Shown here piece by piece: positions 1 through 7,383 of a stretch of DNA of 8,709 nt. The stretch's first letter is position 1. Each line of letters begins with the position of its first letter. The position numbers and the translations under genes are program-made. The notes beneath the pieces are model-generated. The model searched no databases. It saw nothing but the letters and a program-made list of their open reading frames with translations, and was not told where the DNA came from. This stretch comes from an uncultured Alphaproteobacteria bacterium (lineage in GTDB: Bacteria > Pseudomonadota > Alphaproteobacteria > Puniceispirillales > Puniceispirillaceae), in the NCBI GenBank assembly GCA_913031555.1, contig CAJWDO010000056.1, positions 1 through 8,709 on the forward strand, given 5' to 3'.

Positions 1-1292
1 CCGGAATCGATCTGCTGGCGGTCAATCTCTACCCGTTCGAACAACAGCAGGCAAAGACCGACGATTTCGCCACCCTTATCGAATATATCGACATCGGCGG
101 CCCGGCGATGCTTCGCGCCGCGGCGAAAAACCATGAATTTGTCACCGTGCTGTGCGATCCGGCGGATTATACCGGCGTCATTGACGAGATTGCCACCTCC
201 GGTGATGTCAGCCAAAAAACCCGCCGCCGCCTTGCCGGCCAGGTGTTTGCGCGCACCGCCGCCTATGATCAGGCCATCGCCGACTGGATGGCCGATGATG
301 ACGGGATGGGCGACGGGATGGGCGGCTCGATGATCGTTGCCGGGCGATGCCTTCAGGAATTGCGGTACGGCGAGAACCCGCATCAGAAGGCGGCGCTCTA
401 TGCCGCCGGTCCAGTGCGCCCGGGTGTGGCCAGCGCCACGCAGATTCAGGGCAAGCCGCTGTCCTACAACAATCTGAATGACACAGACGCCGCCTTTGAA
501 CTGGTCGCAGAATTCAGCGAACCGACCATCGCCATCATCAAACACGCCAATCCCTGCGGCGTTGCCTCGGCAGCATCGCTTGGCGAGGCCTGGGGCGCGG
601 CGCTTGCCGCCGACCCGGTCAGCGCCTTTGGCGGCATCGTTGCCGCCAACATGCCGCTTGATGGTGAGACGGCCCGCCACATTACCGGCATTTTCACCGA
701 AGTCGTGATCGCCCCCGAAGCCGACGAGACGGCGCGCGCCATTCTGGCGGAAAAGCCGAACCTGCGCCTCCTTACCACCGGTTCCATGCCCGATGCCGGT
801 AGCGATGCCGTGAAGATCAAATCCGTCAGCGGGGGGTTTCTTGCCCAGTCGCGCGACAGCGGCAGTATCACCGCCGATGACATCAGGATTGTCACAAGGG
901 CTCAACCGGACGAGCGCCAGCTTGCCGATCTGATGTTTGCCTGGCGGGTGGTCAAGCACGTCAAGTCGAATGCCATCGTCTTTGCGCGTGAGCGTTGCAC
1001 CGTCGGGGTTGGCGCCGGGCAGATGAGCCGTGTCGATTCCGCCCGCATCGCTGCGCAAAAGGCACGCGATACAGCGGCCCATCACGGCTGGGACGCCCCA
1101 GGAACAATCGGCTCGGTGGCAGCTTCGGATGCGTTTTTCCCGTTTGCCGACGGGCTGGCAGCCCTGATCGAGGCTGGCGCGACAGCGGTGATTCAGCCAG
1201 GTGGATCAAAGGCCGACGATACGGTGATCGCCGCCGCCGACGAAGCTGGAATCGTCATGGCGATGACCGGCATGCGGCATTTCAATCACTGA
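1..1292 (+). CDS. purH: Bifunctional AICAR formyltransferase / IMP cyclohydrolase PurH, C-terminal part (5'-truncated by window edge)
   Basis: PurH catalyses the last two steps of de novo IMP synthesis in the cytoplasm: formylation of AICAR with 10-formyl-THF, then ring closure to IMP. The reading frame is open from base 3 without a start, so about 430 residues of a protein usually near 520-530 are visible. The N-terminal cyclohydrolase part shows VNLYPF and IDIGGPAMLRAAAKN. After a linker, the transformylase part starts at LRYGENPHQKAALY. It carries the KHANPCG motif (Lys codon at 540, His at 543, the family's catalytic Lys-His pair), AFGGIVAAN, VKHVKSNAIVFA, GVGAGQMSRVDS, SDAFFPFADG and the C-terminal IQPGGS...MRHFNH ending. 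The linker contains a short DGMGDGMG repeat encoded by a 12-bp tandem duplication, which does not touch a known motif. The gene converges on mutY with 12 bp between stop codons. Identity is very secure; the 5' end lies outside the window. Confidence 0.97.
   Translation, partial: GIDLLAVNLYPFEQQQAKTDDFATLIEYIDIGGPAMLRAAAKNHEFVTVLCDPADYTGVIDEIATSGDVSQKTRRRLAGQVFARTAAYDQAIADWMADDDGMGDGMGGSMIVAGRCLQELRYGENPHQKAALYAAGPVRPGVASATQIQGKPLSYNNLNDTDAAFELVAEFSEPTIAIIKHANPCGVASAASLGEAWGAALAADPVSAFGGIVAANMPLDGETARHITGIFTEVVIAPEADETARAILAEKPNLRLLTTGSMPDAGSDAVKIKSVSGGFLAQSRDSGSITADDIRIVTRAQPDERQLADLMFAWRVVKHVKSNAIVFARERCTVGVGAGQMSRVDSARIAAQKARDTAAHHGWDAPGTIGSVAASDAFFPFADGLAALIEAGATAVIQPGGSKADDTVIAAADEAGIVMAMTGMRHFNH
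300..323 (+). repeat. Perfect 12-bp tandem duplication inside purH
   Basis: The unit GACGGGATGGGC occurs twice head to tail (300-311 and 312-323). It is in frame and encodes DGMG-DGMG in the linker between the cyclohydrolase and transformylase domains of PurH. The length is a multiple of three, so the frame is kept. Replication slippage is the likely origin (inference). Confidence 0.9.
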
Positions 1293-1304
1293 TTTCCGGT
1301 CTCT

Positions 1305-2351
1305 TCACACCTCTCGGCGCGCCACTGTCCAGACCTTGCGCATCAGCGTTGGCAGGCTTGCCGGGCGAACCCGGTGCCAGTCGGTTGCGGGTCCGGGATC
1401 TTCAATTCCGGCGACAGCGACATCCATGCTCAGCGAGAAATGTGTGAAGACATGGCTGACGCTGTCCCCGGCCAGTCGCCAGTCGGCCGCGAAGGGGGCG
1501 CTGGCGAACGGGCTGTCCGCATCATATGCAGCGTCATCCTGTGTCCACCCGGCGGAGGGGAAGGCCAGCATGCCACCAAGCATGCCGCGTTCAGGACGTG
1601 TCACCATGAAGGCCTGTCCATCGCCGGCAATGGCGACAAAGGCAATGCCGCTTCGTTCCGGCTTGATCTTTTTCGGCGCCTTGACCGGCCAGGATTCCGG
1701 CGTGCCGGCGTGGCGCGCGGCGCATTCCTCAGCAAGCGGACAGGTCTCACATCCAGGATTGCGCGGTGTGCAGACGGCGTTGGCGAAATCCATCAGCGCC
1801 TGTGGGAAATCCGACGGCCGTTCGGATGGCAGGATGGCGTCATAGAAAACGCCAATTTCCGGCTTCGCCGCCGGAAGTGGTGTGGCAATGGCAAAATAGC
1901 GCGCCAGCACCCGCTCGATATTGCCATCGACAACCGTGCTGCGTCGGCCAAAGGCAATCGCCGCAATCGCACCGGCCGTGTAGGGACCAATTCCGGGAAG
2001 GCCGCGCAACCCCGCCACCTCATCGGGGAACCGGCCGGCATGTTCACCACAGACAATCCGCGCCGCACGATGCAGGTTGCGCGCCCGTGCGTAATAACCA
2101 AGACCGGCCCAGGCCGCCATGACCTCATCCTGCTCCGCCGCGGCAAGGTCGCAGACATCCGGCCAGCGCCGGGTGAATTCCAGAAAATAGGGGATGACAG
2201 TTGTGACCACCGTCTGTTGCAGCATGATTTCCGACAGCCACACATGATAGGCTGGTGCCAGATCCGGCCAGCGATGCCGCCATGGCAGACTGCGGCCGTG
2301 CCGGTCATACCAGTCGAACATGGTTGTGGTGGGAAAAGTGGATGCGGCCAT
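1305..2351 (-). CDS. mutY: Adenine DNA glycosylase MutY (A/G-specific)
   Basis: MutY removes adenine mispaired with 8-oxoguanine or guanine, starting base-excision repair in the GO system. The 348-residue product has the family's normal length. An N-terminal HhH-GPD glycosylase fold begins at MFDWYDRHGRSLPW. Catalytic Glu41 sits in LSEIMLQQT, followed by GLGYYARARNLH (84-94), the helix-hairpin-helix LPGIGPYTAGAIA (118-130) and catalytic Asp142 in VVDGNIERVLAR. The 4Fe-4S ligands fit Cys-X6-Cys-X2-Cys-X5-Cys (194, 201, 204, 210). The C-terminal half is the Nudix-like 8-oxoG recognition domain, with RPERGMLGGMLAFP and HVFTHFSLSMDV. The ATG at 2351 was chosen because the product aligns with the family from its first residues; an alternative ATG at 2321 gives MFDWYD. 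No Shine-Dalgarno is evident before either. The frame stays open further upstream, but that stretch lies antisense to the DUF721 gene and has no MutY character. Identity is secure; the exact start is moderately so. Confidence 0.96.
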   Translation of the reverse strand: MAASTFPTTTMFDWYDRHGRSLPWRHRWPDLAPAYHVWLSEIMLQQTVVTTVIPYFLEFTRRWPDVCDLAAAEQDEVMAAWAGLGYYARARNLHRAARIVCGEHAGRFPDEVAGLRGLPGIGPYTAGAIAAIAFGRRSTVVDGNIERVLARYFAIATPLPAAKPEIGVFYDAILPSERPSDFPQALMDFANAVCTPRNPGCETCPLAEECAARHAGTPESWPVKAPKKIKPERSGIAFVAIAGDGQAFMVTRPERGMLGGMLAFPSAGWTQDDAAYDADSPFASAPFAADWRLAGDSVSHVFTHFSLSMDVAVAGIEDPGPATDWHRVRPASLPTLMRKVWTVARREV

Positions 2352-2516
2352 GGCAGGAAGAGTGGCATAGCCCCCCTGCCCGTTCAATCGCCGGCCGGCA
2401 TCACAATGGTCGCACCCGCGTCGCTGTGCTATGCTGAAACCCGTTGTGAAGCCACCACATCGCCAGACAGAACATCGCCAGCCACCAAATCGCAAGGCAG
2501 AATTGGAAATCCGGGC
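2352..2516. other. Divergent intergenic region between mutY and the DUF721 gene
   Basis: This 165-bp spacer must hold the promoters of both divergent genes, mutY leftward and the DUF721/DciA-like gene rightward. It contains the palindromic stretch CCGGCCGG near 2391-2398 and one weak rightward -10 candidate, annotated separately. No recognisable operator, RNA gene or convincing mutY promoter was found by eye. Confidence 0.6.
2427..2435 (+). promoter_or_regulatory. Candidate extended -10 element for the DUF721 gene
   Basis: TGC-TATGCT at 2427-2435 has the TGn extension followed by a hexamer matching four of six bases of TATAAT. No TTG-containing -35 lies at the proper distance, consistent with an extended -10 promoter but weak evidence on its own. 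It would give a leader of about 75 nt before the ATG at 2517. Confidence 0.25.
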
Positions 2517-2993
2517 ATGACAGCCGACCGCCGCCACCGCATGACACGTCTTTCGAGGCTGGTTGACGGTATGGTGGCGCCGAGCGTGCGCGAACGCGGC
2601 TTTGTGATCAGCCGGCTTGTCTCGAACTGGCGCCAGATTGCCGGCGACATGGCAGGGTGGAGCCGTCCTACCCAACTCAACCTGTCGCGGCGTGGCGGCG
2701 GCACGCTGAAAGTCGCGATCGCCAGCGGCTATGGGCCGATAGCGCTGCAGATGAAACAGCCGATCATCGACCGGGTGAACGCGACTTTCGGGTACCGGGC
2801 GGTTGCGGAATTGGTGTTTGTGCAGACACTTGCCCCACAACCGGCAGAGCCGGAAACACCGGAAAGCAATGACGCAGCGGCATCCGCACCGCTGGCTGAA
2901 TCGATCTGGGAACTCGACGCAAGGCTTGAGCGAATCAAATCGCCTGAAGTGCGCGCCGCACTTCGCCGACTCGGCCGGGCGGAACGCAACTGA
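2517..2993 (+). CDS. DUF721 / DciA-like protein (probable replicative helicase loader family)
   Basis: This 158-residue protein belongs by sequence character to the DUF721 (DciA-like) family. DciA proteins are known to help load the replicative helicase DnaB in bacteria without DnaC or DnaI; activity here is inferred from family only. The domain spans roughly residues 10-105: GFVISRLVSNWRQIAGD (28-44), the SRPTQL strand (49-54), GGTLKVAIASGYGPIALQ (61-78), QPIIDRVNATFGYRAV (81-96) and FVQTL. An acidic, Pro/Ala-rich linker (about 107-128) leads to a charged C-terminal helix (130-155). The ATG at 2517 is preceded by a weak GGAAA at 2505-2509; Met9 (2541) is a possible later start. The frame is open far upstream only because it crosses mutY antisense. 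The next gene, a DsbA-family thioredoxin, starts 85 bp downstream. I give no gene symbol because alphaproteobacterial members are usually left as DUF721. Confidence 0.85.
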   Translation: MTADRRHRMTRLSRLVDGMVAPSVRERGFVISRLVSNWRQIAGDMAGWSRPTQLNLSRRGGGTLKVAIASGYGPIALQMKQPIIDRVNATFGYRAVAELVFVQTLAPQPAEPETPESNDAAASAPLAESIWELDARLERIKSPEVRAALRRLGRAERN

Positions 2994-3043
2994 CGACATC
3001 GCTGAATCGGAATCTTCCCGGGTCTCCATCGTGTGAATCTGCA

Positions 3044-3072
3044 TTGCCCACCGCCCGGGCTTTGGCTATTGT
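3044..3072 (+). promoter_or_regulatory. Candidate sigma70-type promoter for the dsbA-like gene, implying a leaderless mRNA
   Basis: TTGCCC (3044-3049) and TATTGT (3067-3072) are separated by exactly 17 bp and fit the loose alphaproteobacterial TTG-N17/18-TATnnT pattern. Transcription would start about seven bases after the -10 element, at or within a base or two of the ATG at 3079. No Shine-Dalgarno precedes that ATG, which agrees with leaderless translation. Each hexamer is imperfect, so this is a prediction. Confidence 0.4.
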
Positions 3073-3078
3073 GGCGCT

Positions 3079-3723
3079 ATGAAACCAACCACGCACCACA
3101 GCCATCCCATGCCGCGCCGCCGCTTCGTAGCGATGGGCGTCGGCGCTTCCGCCCTTCTCGCCGCGATGCCTAACGCGCTGGCCAGCGATGATCTGGTTGA
3201 ACGCGCGCTGTCACCGCGCTTTGTCGGCAGCAATGACGCGCCGATCCGGGTGGCCGAATATTATTCGATGACCTGTGGACATTGCGCCGATTTCCACAAC
3301 AACACCTTTCCAAAGGTGAAGGCCAAACTGATTGATGAAGGCATTGTCCGTTTCGAGATGCGCCCGTTCCCGCTGGACGGGCTGGCGCTGCGCGCGCATG
3401 CCCTTGTCCGCGCGGTGCCGGAGACGAAATTCTTCCCGCTGGTGAAAATGCTTCTTGCCAGGCAACCCGTCTGGGTGCGTGCCGCCGATCCGGTCGCCGA
3501 GCTGCAGAAGATGGCCAAACTGGCCGGCATCAGCGCGGATGATTTCAATGACATCATGCGCAACCGGCCCCTGCTGGAAGGCATTGTCGATCTTCGCCAG
3601 AAGGGAATGGATGACTGGAAAATCGCCTCGACACCTTCCTTTGTCGTGAATGACGATCTGTTGATTCCCGGTAACAAGGACTATGATGAATTCGCCGAGC
3701 AACTGAGCGCCTTCGGTGCGTGA
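3079..3723 (+). CDS. DsbA-family thiol:disulfide oxidoreductase (periplasmic thioredoxin fold)
   Basis: This is a 214-residue exported thioredoxin-fold protein likely to catalyse disulfide formation or exchange in the periplasm. The signal peptide has a basic segment RRRF (13-16), then a hydrophobic stretch to ANALA-like residues, with probable cleavage after Ala35 (ALA-SDD). The RRRFVA arrangement resembles a twin-arginine (Tat) motif, though it lacks the usual Ser/Thr before it. The mature domain begins GSNDAPIRVAEYYSMTCGHCADF, with active site Cys66-Gly-His-Cys69. It continues through an inserted helical region (about 95-180) to the cis-proline motif TPSFVVN (Pro186) and the end GNKDYDEFAEQL. 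The CxxC plus the inserted helices place it in the DsbA/Com1-like group; isomerase activity cannot be excluded. The ATG at 3079 lacks a Shine-Dalgarno; ATG 3109 (Met11) would still keep the signal. It lies between the DUF721 gene and smc. Family is secure, substrate unknown. Confidence 0.92.
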   Translation: MKPTTHHSHPMPRRRFVAMGVGASALLAAMPNALASDDLVERALSPRFVGSNDAPIRVAEYYSMTCGHCADFHNNTFPKVKAKLIDEGIVRFEMRPFPLDGLALRAHALVRAVPETKFFPLVKMLLARQPVWVRAADPVAELQKMAKLAGISADDFNDIMRNRPLLEGIVDLRQKGMDDWKIASTPSFVVNDDLLIPGNKDYDEFAEQLSAFGA

Positions 3724-3825
3724 GACACCGTCTTCCATGTTCCCGGCTCCTTATATATCGACCCCTCTTTTTTGAACCTCCACTTATTCTGACCCCTCTT
3801 TCCTGACCAAGGCTGGTAGCCGCCT
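3724..3825. other. Intergenic region upstream of smc
   Basis: This 102-bp gap holds an AT-rich patch (TTATATAT, 3751-3758) that could serve as a -10 region, though no clear -35 lies upstream. It also holds two copies of an 11-bp direct repeat, annotated separately. No strong terminator for the dsbA-like gene is visible: a five-base stem at 3714-3718/3726-3730 spans the stop codon but has no T-run. Confidence 0.5.
3760..3801 (+). repeat. 11-bp direct repeat GACCCCTCTTT, two copies 31 bp apart, upstream of smc
   Basis: GACCCCTCTTT occurs at 3760-3770 and 3791-3801. Similarity extends beyond the core: both copies follow a TTAT-containing stretch and are followed by a TGA(A)CC-like sequence. The start-to-start distance of 31 bp is close to three DNA helical turns, as expected for two sites bound on one DNA face. 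A duplication remnant is the alternative. Repeat presence is certain; function is inferred. Confidence 0.85.
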
Positions 3826-6800
3826 GTGATTTTCCGAACCCTGAAGATGACCGGTTTCAAATCCTTTGCCGACGCGGCAGAGGTCGAAATCGAATCTGGC
3901 ATGACCGGCATTGTCGGGCCAAACGGGTGCGGCAAATCCAATATCGTCGAGGGTCTGCGCTGGGTTATGGGCGAAAGCAACGCCCGCCAGATGCGCGGTT
4001 CGGAAATGGATGATGTGATCTTTTCCGGCACCGAACAGCGCCCGGCCCGCAACCTGGCCGAAATCACGCTTCATCTCGACAACAGCAACCGCAGCGCGCC
4101 AAGCGAGTTCAATAACGAGGATGAACTTGAGATCACGCGCAAGATCGAACGCGGCAAGGGAAGCAGCTATTTCGTCAATGCCAGACCGGCACGGGCCAAG
4201 GATGTGCAGCTGCTGTTCGCCGATTCCGCCACCGGCGCCCGCTCCTCGGGCATCGTCTCGCAGGGACGGATTGGCGCCATTGTCGGCGCTCGGCCGGTGG
4301 ACCGTCGCGCCCTGCTTGAAGAGGCCGCCAATATCCGCGGCCTGCACGCCCGTCGGCATGAGGCCGAATTGCGGCTTCGCGGCGCTGAAACAAATCTGGA
4401 GCGGCTTGATGATGTCATTGCCGGGCTGGTCGAACAGCGTGACTCACTTCGCAAGCAAGCCCGCCAGGCGGCGCGCTACAGGTCTGTCGCCGACCGGATC
4501 CGCAAGGCCGATGCACGACTTCTCCTGGCCCGCTGGCATGCCGCCGAAACGGCACGCATTGATGCCAACACCGCGCTGACGGCAGCACAGGTCGCCGCCG
4601 CCGACCTGACGGCCGCCGCGGCTGCCTGCGCCACGGTCCGCACCGAGCGTGCTGCCGCCCTGCCATCATTGCGCGAGGCCGAAGTGAAGCGCGCGGCGGA
4701 ATTTCAGCGCCTCGCCATCACGCGCGACGAACTTGACCGCGAGGAAGTCCGGGTTCGCGACGCCCTGGAGCGCGGCACCCACCAGCAGGACCAGATGCGC
4801 GACGACATCACCCGCGAGACCGGCCTTCGCAGCGATGCCGACGAAGCAATGGCACAGCTTTCCGCAGAGGCCGCAACCCTGCAAACGCAGATTGATGATG
4901 CCGCGCCGCAGCGTGACGCGGCCGCGCAGAAATTGGCCACCATCCGCGAGGAGACCGGCGAGGCCGAGGCACAGCTTGCCGATGCCGCCGCCCAGGTCCG
5001 CGCCGCCGCCGCCACCCGCAATGCACTTGCCACGAGGATTGCCGATCTGGAAGGCCGGCTTGCCGCCGTTGGCGAGGCACTTGCCGGCATCTCACTGAAT
5101 TCGCTTGAGGAAGAGGCAGCGCAGACGCTGACCGACTTCACATCTGCCGGTGCGGCTGCCGAGGCCGCGCGCCAACAGATGAACGCCGCCGAAACGGCCT
5201 TTGCCAACGCGCAGGCGGCAGCCGAGACCGCGCTTGCCGCACGGCGTGACGCGGCCACTGTGACGGCGCGTCTGCAGGCGGAAATCGATGCGCTGAGCTA
5301 TCTTTTGACCGGACCTGATGACAGTGCCGATACGCCGATCCTCGACAGCCTGACCGTCAGTGACGGCATGGAAAAGGCGTTGACTGCCTATCTTGCCGAG
5401 GAACTGGCAGCGCCGGCGGGAACCGGCGAGACGGCCTATTGGCGGGGCGGTGCCGATGCAAGATCACTGACACCACCTGATGGCACTTCGCCATTGGCGA
5501 ATTTTGTCAGTGGCGCGCCGGAACTGGCAACGGCACTCGCCGGGGTCGGTGTTGTCGACAGCGCGTCTGAAGCTCAGGTCATGCAGCCCTCACTGATGCC
5601 AGGCCAGGCCCTGACAACCCGCGAAGGTGGCCTCTGGCGCTGGGATGGATTTGTGCGCCGCAGTGCCGCCCAGGACAGCAGCGCCGAGCGGATTCGCCAA
5701 CGCCAGCGGCTGGAAACCCTGCAAGGAGAACTTGCAACCGCAACGACCATGGAATCCGCGCAGTCCGATGCCGCGACAGCGGCCGAAGAAGCGCTTCAGG
5801 TGGCGCGCCGGGCGCTGGCCGAGAAACGTGTCGCCACCGAAGGCGCCGACGCAGCCAGAGCCACTACACGCCAGAAAGAGGAGAGCGCCCGCCTGCGGCT
5901 GGACACGGCACGCCAGCGCGCGATCGAGCTTGACGAGGCCACCACCGGCATGCGTGCCGAACTGGCAACCGCGAATGATGATGCGGCAAAGCTTGGCGAT
6001 GACGCGGCACTGGCAAAGACCGAAACCGAGGCCCGGCAGAAGGCCGAGACGGCACGGGACCTGCTGGCCGAGGCGATGCAGGCCGAATCCCGACTTGCCG
6101 AAACACTGCGCGCGGCGCGCGACCGGCTGACCAGCTGCCAACAGGAAACAACGCAATGGCAACAACGCCAGGCCGGCGCCGCATCACGTGTTGAACAGAT
6201 GCAGGCACGCCTTGCCGAGGCCGAGGTCGAGCAGGCCCGACTCGCCGCCATGCCGGACGAGATCACCGCACGGCGTCATGAAATGGGCGACAGGCTGGAC
6301 GCCGCCGAGGCCGAGCGTCAGGCCGCGGCCGACGCGCTGCATTTGGCGGAAACAGCGCTTGCCGAGGCCGAGACCGCGCAGCGTGACTCCGATGCCGCGC
6401 TGGCCGAAAGCCGTGAGCAACTGATCCGCGCCGAAGGCATGCGTGAGCGCGCCGATGAAAGCCGGCGCGTCATCCTCGAATTGATCAGCGAAAAGCTGAG
6501 CTGCACACCGGAAGGACTTCCCGAACTTGCCAAGGTCGAGGATGCCGGCGCGCTTCCCGAGCTTGGCGTCCTGGAGGAACAGGTGCAGCGGTTGATCCGC
6601 GAGCGCAACAATATCGGCCCGGTCAATCTTCGCGCCGAGACCGAAATGGCCGAGGTCGCGAGCCGAATTGAATCGATGGAGGCCGAGGCCGAAGATCTGG
6701 TCGCCGCCATCGAAAAGCTTCGTGCCGCCATCGCGAAACTCAACCGGCAGGGCCGCGAACAGCTTCTTGGCAGCTTTGCCGACGTCAATGCGCATTTCAA

Positions 6801-7245
6801 GGATCTGTTCAAGATCCTGTTTGGTGGCGGCACGGCGGAACTGCAACTGACCGATTCCGATGACCCGCTTGAAGCCGGCCTTGAAATTCTTGCCCAGCCA
6901 CCCGGCAAACGACTGCAATCGCTGTCACTGCTGTCAGGCGGTGAGCAGGCGCTGACCGCGCTGGCGATCATCTTTGCTGTATTCCTGACAAATCCGGCGC
7001 CGATCTGTGTTCTCGACGAGGTCGATGCACCGCTTGACGACACGAATGTTGCCAGATTCTGTGATCTGCTGCGGGAAATCACCGGAAAGACAGGTACGCG
7101 GTTCCTTGTCATCACGCACCACCGGATGACAATGGCGAGGATGGACAGGCTGTTCGGCGTGACGATGGAACAGCGCGGCATTTCCAAGCTTGTCTCGGTG
7201 GATTTGCAGACCGCCGAGCGAATCCGTGACGCCGCGGTGGCCTGA
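3826..7245 (+). CDS. smc: Chromosome segregation protein SMC
   Basis: SMC is the ATPase of the bacterial SMC-ScpAB condensin, which organises and helps segregate chromosomes. The 1139-residue product is full length. The N-terminal head holds FKSFADAAEVE, the Walker A GPNGCGKSN (31-39) and GEs..RQMRGSEMDDVIFSG (49-68). Two very Ala/Glu/Arg-rich coiled-coil arms run at about 170-490 and 615-925. Between them lies a hinge (about 496-613) ending in GLWRWDGFVRRS, the divergent hinge form common in alphaproteobacteria. The joint motif NIGPVNLRAE lies at about 928-937. The C-terminal head holds the ABC signature LLSGGEQ (Ser1037 to Gln1041), Walker B with Asp1064 and catalytic Glu1065 in CVLDEVDAPLDD, and the FLVITHHRMTM region. 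Start is GTG at 3826, chosen because SMC homology begins immediately (MIFRTLKMTGFKSF); the upstream Shine-Dalgarno is weak at best. scpA and scpB are not in the window. The Cys in Walker A is a usual variant. Confidence 0.97.
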   Translation: MIFRTLKMTGFKSFADAAEVEIESGMTGIVGPNGCGKSNIVEGLRWVMGESNARQMRGSEMDDVIFSGTEQRPARNLAEITLHLDNSNRSAPSEFNNEDELEITRKIERGKGSSYFVNARPARAKDVQLLFADSATGARSSGIVSQGRIGAIVGARPVDRRALLEEAANIRGLHARRHEAELRLRGAETNLERLDDVIAGLVEQRDSLRKQARQAARYRSVADRIRKADARLLLARWHAAETARIDANTALTAAQVAAADLTAAAAACATVRTERAAALPSLREAEVKRAAEFQRLAITRDELDREEVRVRDALERGTHQQDQMRDDITRETGLRSDADEAMAQLSAEAATLQTQIDDAAPQRDAAAQKLATIREETGEAEAQLADAAAQVRAAAATRNALATRIADLEGRLAAVGEALAGISLNSLEEEAAQTLTDFTSAGAAAEAARQQMNAAETAFANAQAAAETALAARRDAATVTARLQAEIDALSYLLTGPDDSADTPILDSLTVSDGMEKALTAYLAEELAAPAGTGETAYWRGGADARSLTPPDGTSPLANFVSGAPELATALAGVGVVDSASEAQVMQPSLMPGQALTTREGGLWRWDGFVRRSAAQDSSAERIRQRQRLETLQGELATATTMESAQSDAATAAEEALQVARRALAEKRVATEGADAARATTRQKEESARLRLDTARQRAIELDEATTGMRAELATANDDAAKLGDDAALAKTETEARQKAETARDLLAEAMQAESRLAETLRAARDRLTSCQQETTQWQQRQAGAASRVEQMQARLAEAEVEQARLAAMPDEITARRHEMGDRLDAAEAERQAAADALHLAETALAEAETAQRDSDAALAESREQLIRAEGMRERADESRRVILELISEKLSCTPEGLPELAKVEDAGALPELGVLEEQVQRLIRERNNIGPVNLRAETEMAEVASRIESMEAEAEDLVAAIEKLRAAIAKLNRQGREQLLGSFADVNAHFKDLFKILFGGGTAELQLTDSDDPLEAGLEILAQPPGKRLQSLSLLSGGEQALTALAIIFAVFLTNPAPICVLDEVDAPLDDTNVARFCDLLREITGKTGTRFLVITHHRMTMARMDRLFGVTMEQRGISKLVSVDLQTAERIRDAAVA

Positions 7246-7328
7246 TCCGGCACAGCGCTGCATCGAGACCACTTTGGCACAGGCGCAAACCCAAGGATTT
7301 ACTGGCAAAATCACCCCTGATTGAAAGC

Positions 7329-7358
7329 TTGACAAATGTCGAGCCGCACCCCTATTTT
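7329..7358 (+). promoter_or_regulatory. Sigma70-type promoter of the atpI-atpB operon
   Basis: A perfect TTGACA -35 (7329-7334) is followed after 18 bp by TATTTT (7353-7358), which matches four of six -10 consensus positions. It is the best promoter match I found in the window and lies in the only intergenic region before the ATP synthase genes. The predicted transcript start is near 7365, giving an unusually long leader of about 190 nt if translation starts at 7559. Confidence 0.65.
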
Positions 7359-7383
7359 GGGCGCGATTTCGGGATCTGGATGC

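Noticed and set aside
1374..2516. Plus-strand frame open upstream of the DUF721 gene, running antisense through mutY
   Set aside because: It is compositionally a shadow of mutY. DUF721 homology starts only after about 2540.
3031..3039. Cys in the SMC Walker A (GPNGCGKSN; protein residues 31-39, bases 3916-3942) as a defective ATP-binding site
   Set aside because: This variant is usual in bacterial SMC proteins, and the Lys-Ser pair, signature motif and Walker B are all intact.
2352..3044. Minus-strand frame open upstream of mutY, which would make a 579-residue protein
   Set aside because: The extra N-terminal residues have no MutY or other family character and lie fully antisense to the DUF721 gene. 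GC-rich codon bias explains the open frame.
3017..3059. Two CCCGGG palindromes between the DUF721 and dsbA-like genes as a hairpin or operator
   Set aside because: The six-base palindromes are expected in GC-rich DNA, the distance is large and the flanks do not match.
3714..3730. CGGTG/CACCG stem at the end of the dsbA-like gene as a terminator
   Set aside because: The stem is only five base pairs, includes the stop region in its loop and lacks a following T-run.
6318..7280. Long Ser/Arg/Ala-rich minus-strand open frame opposite the smc 3' end
   Set aside because: Low-complexity antisense shadow of the Ala/Glu-rich SMC coil and head. No motif or start context.
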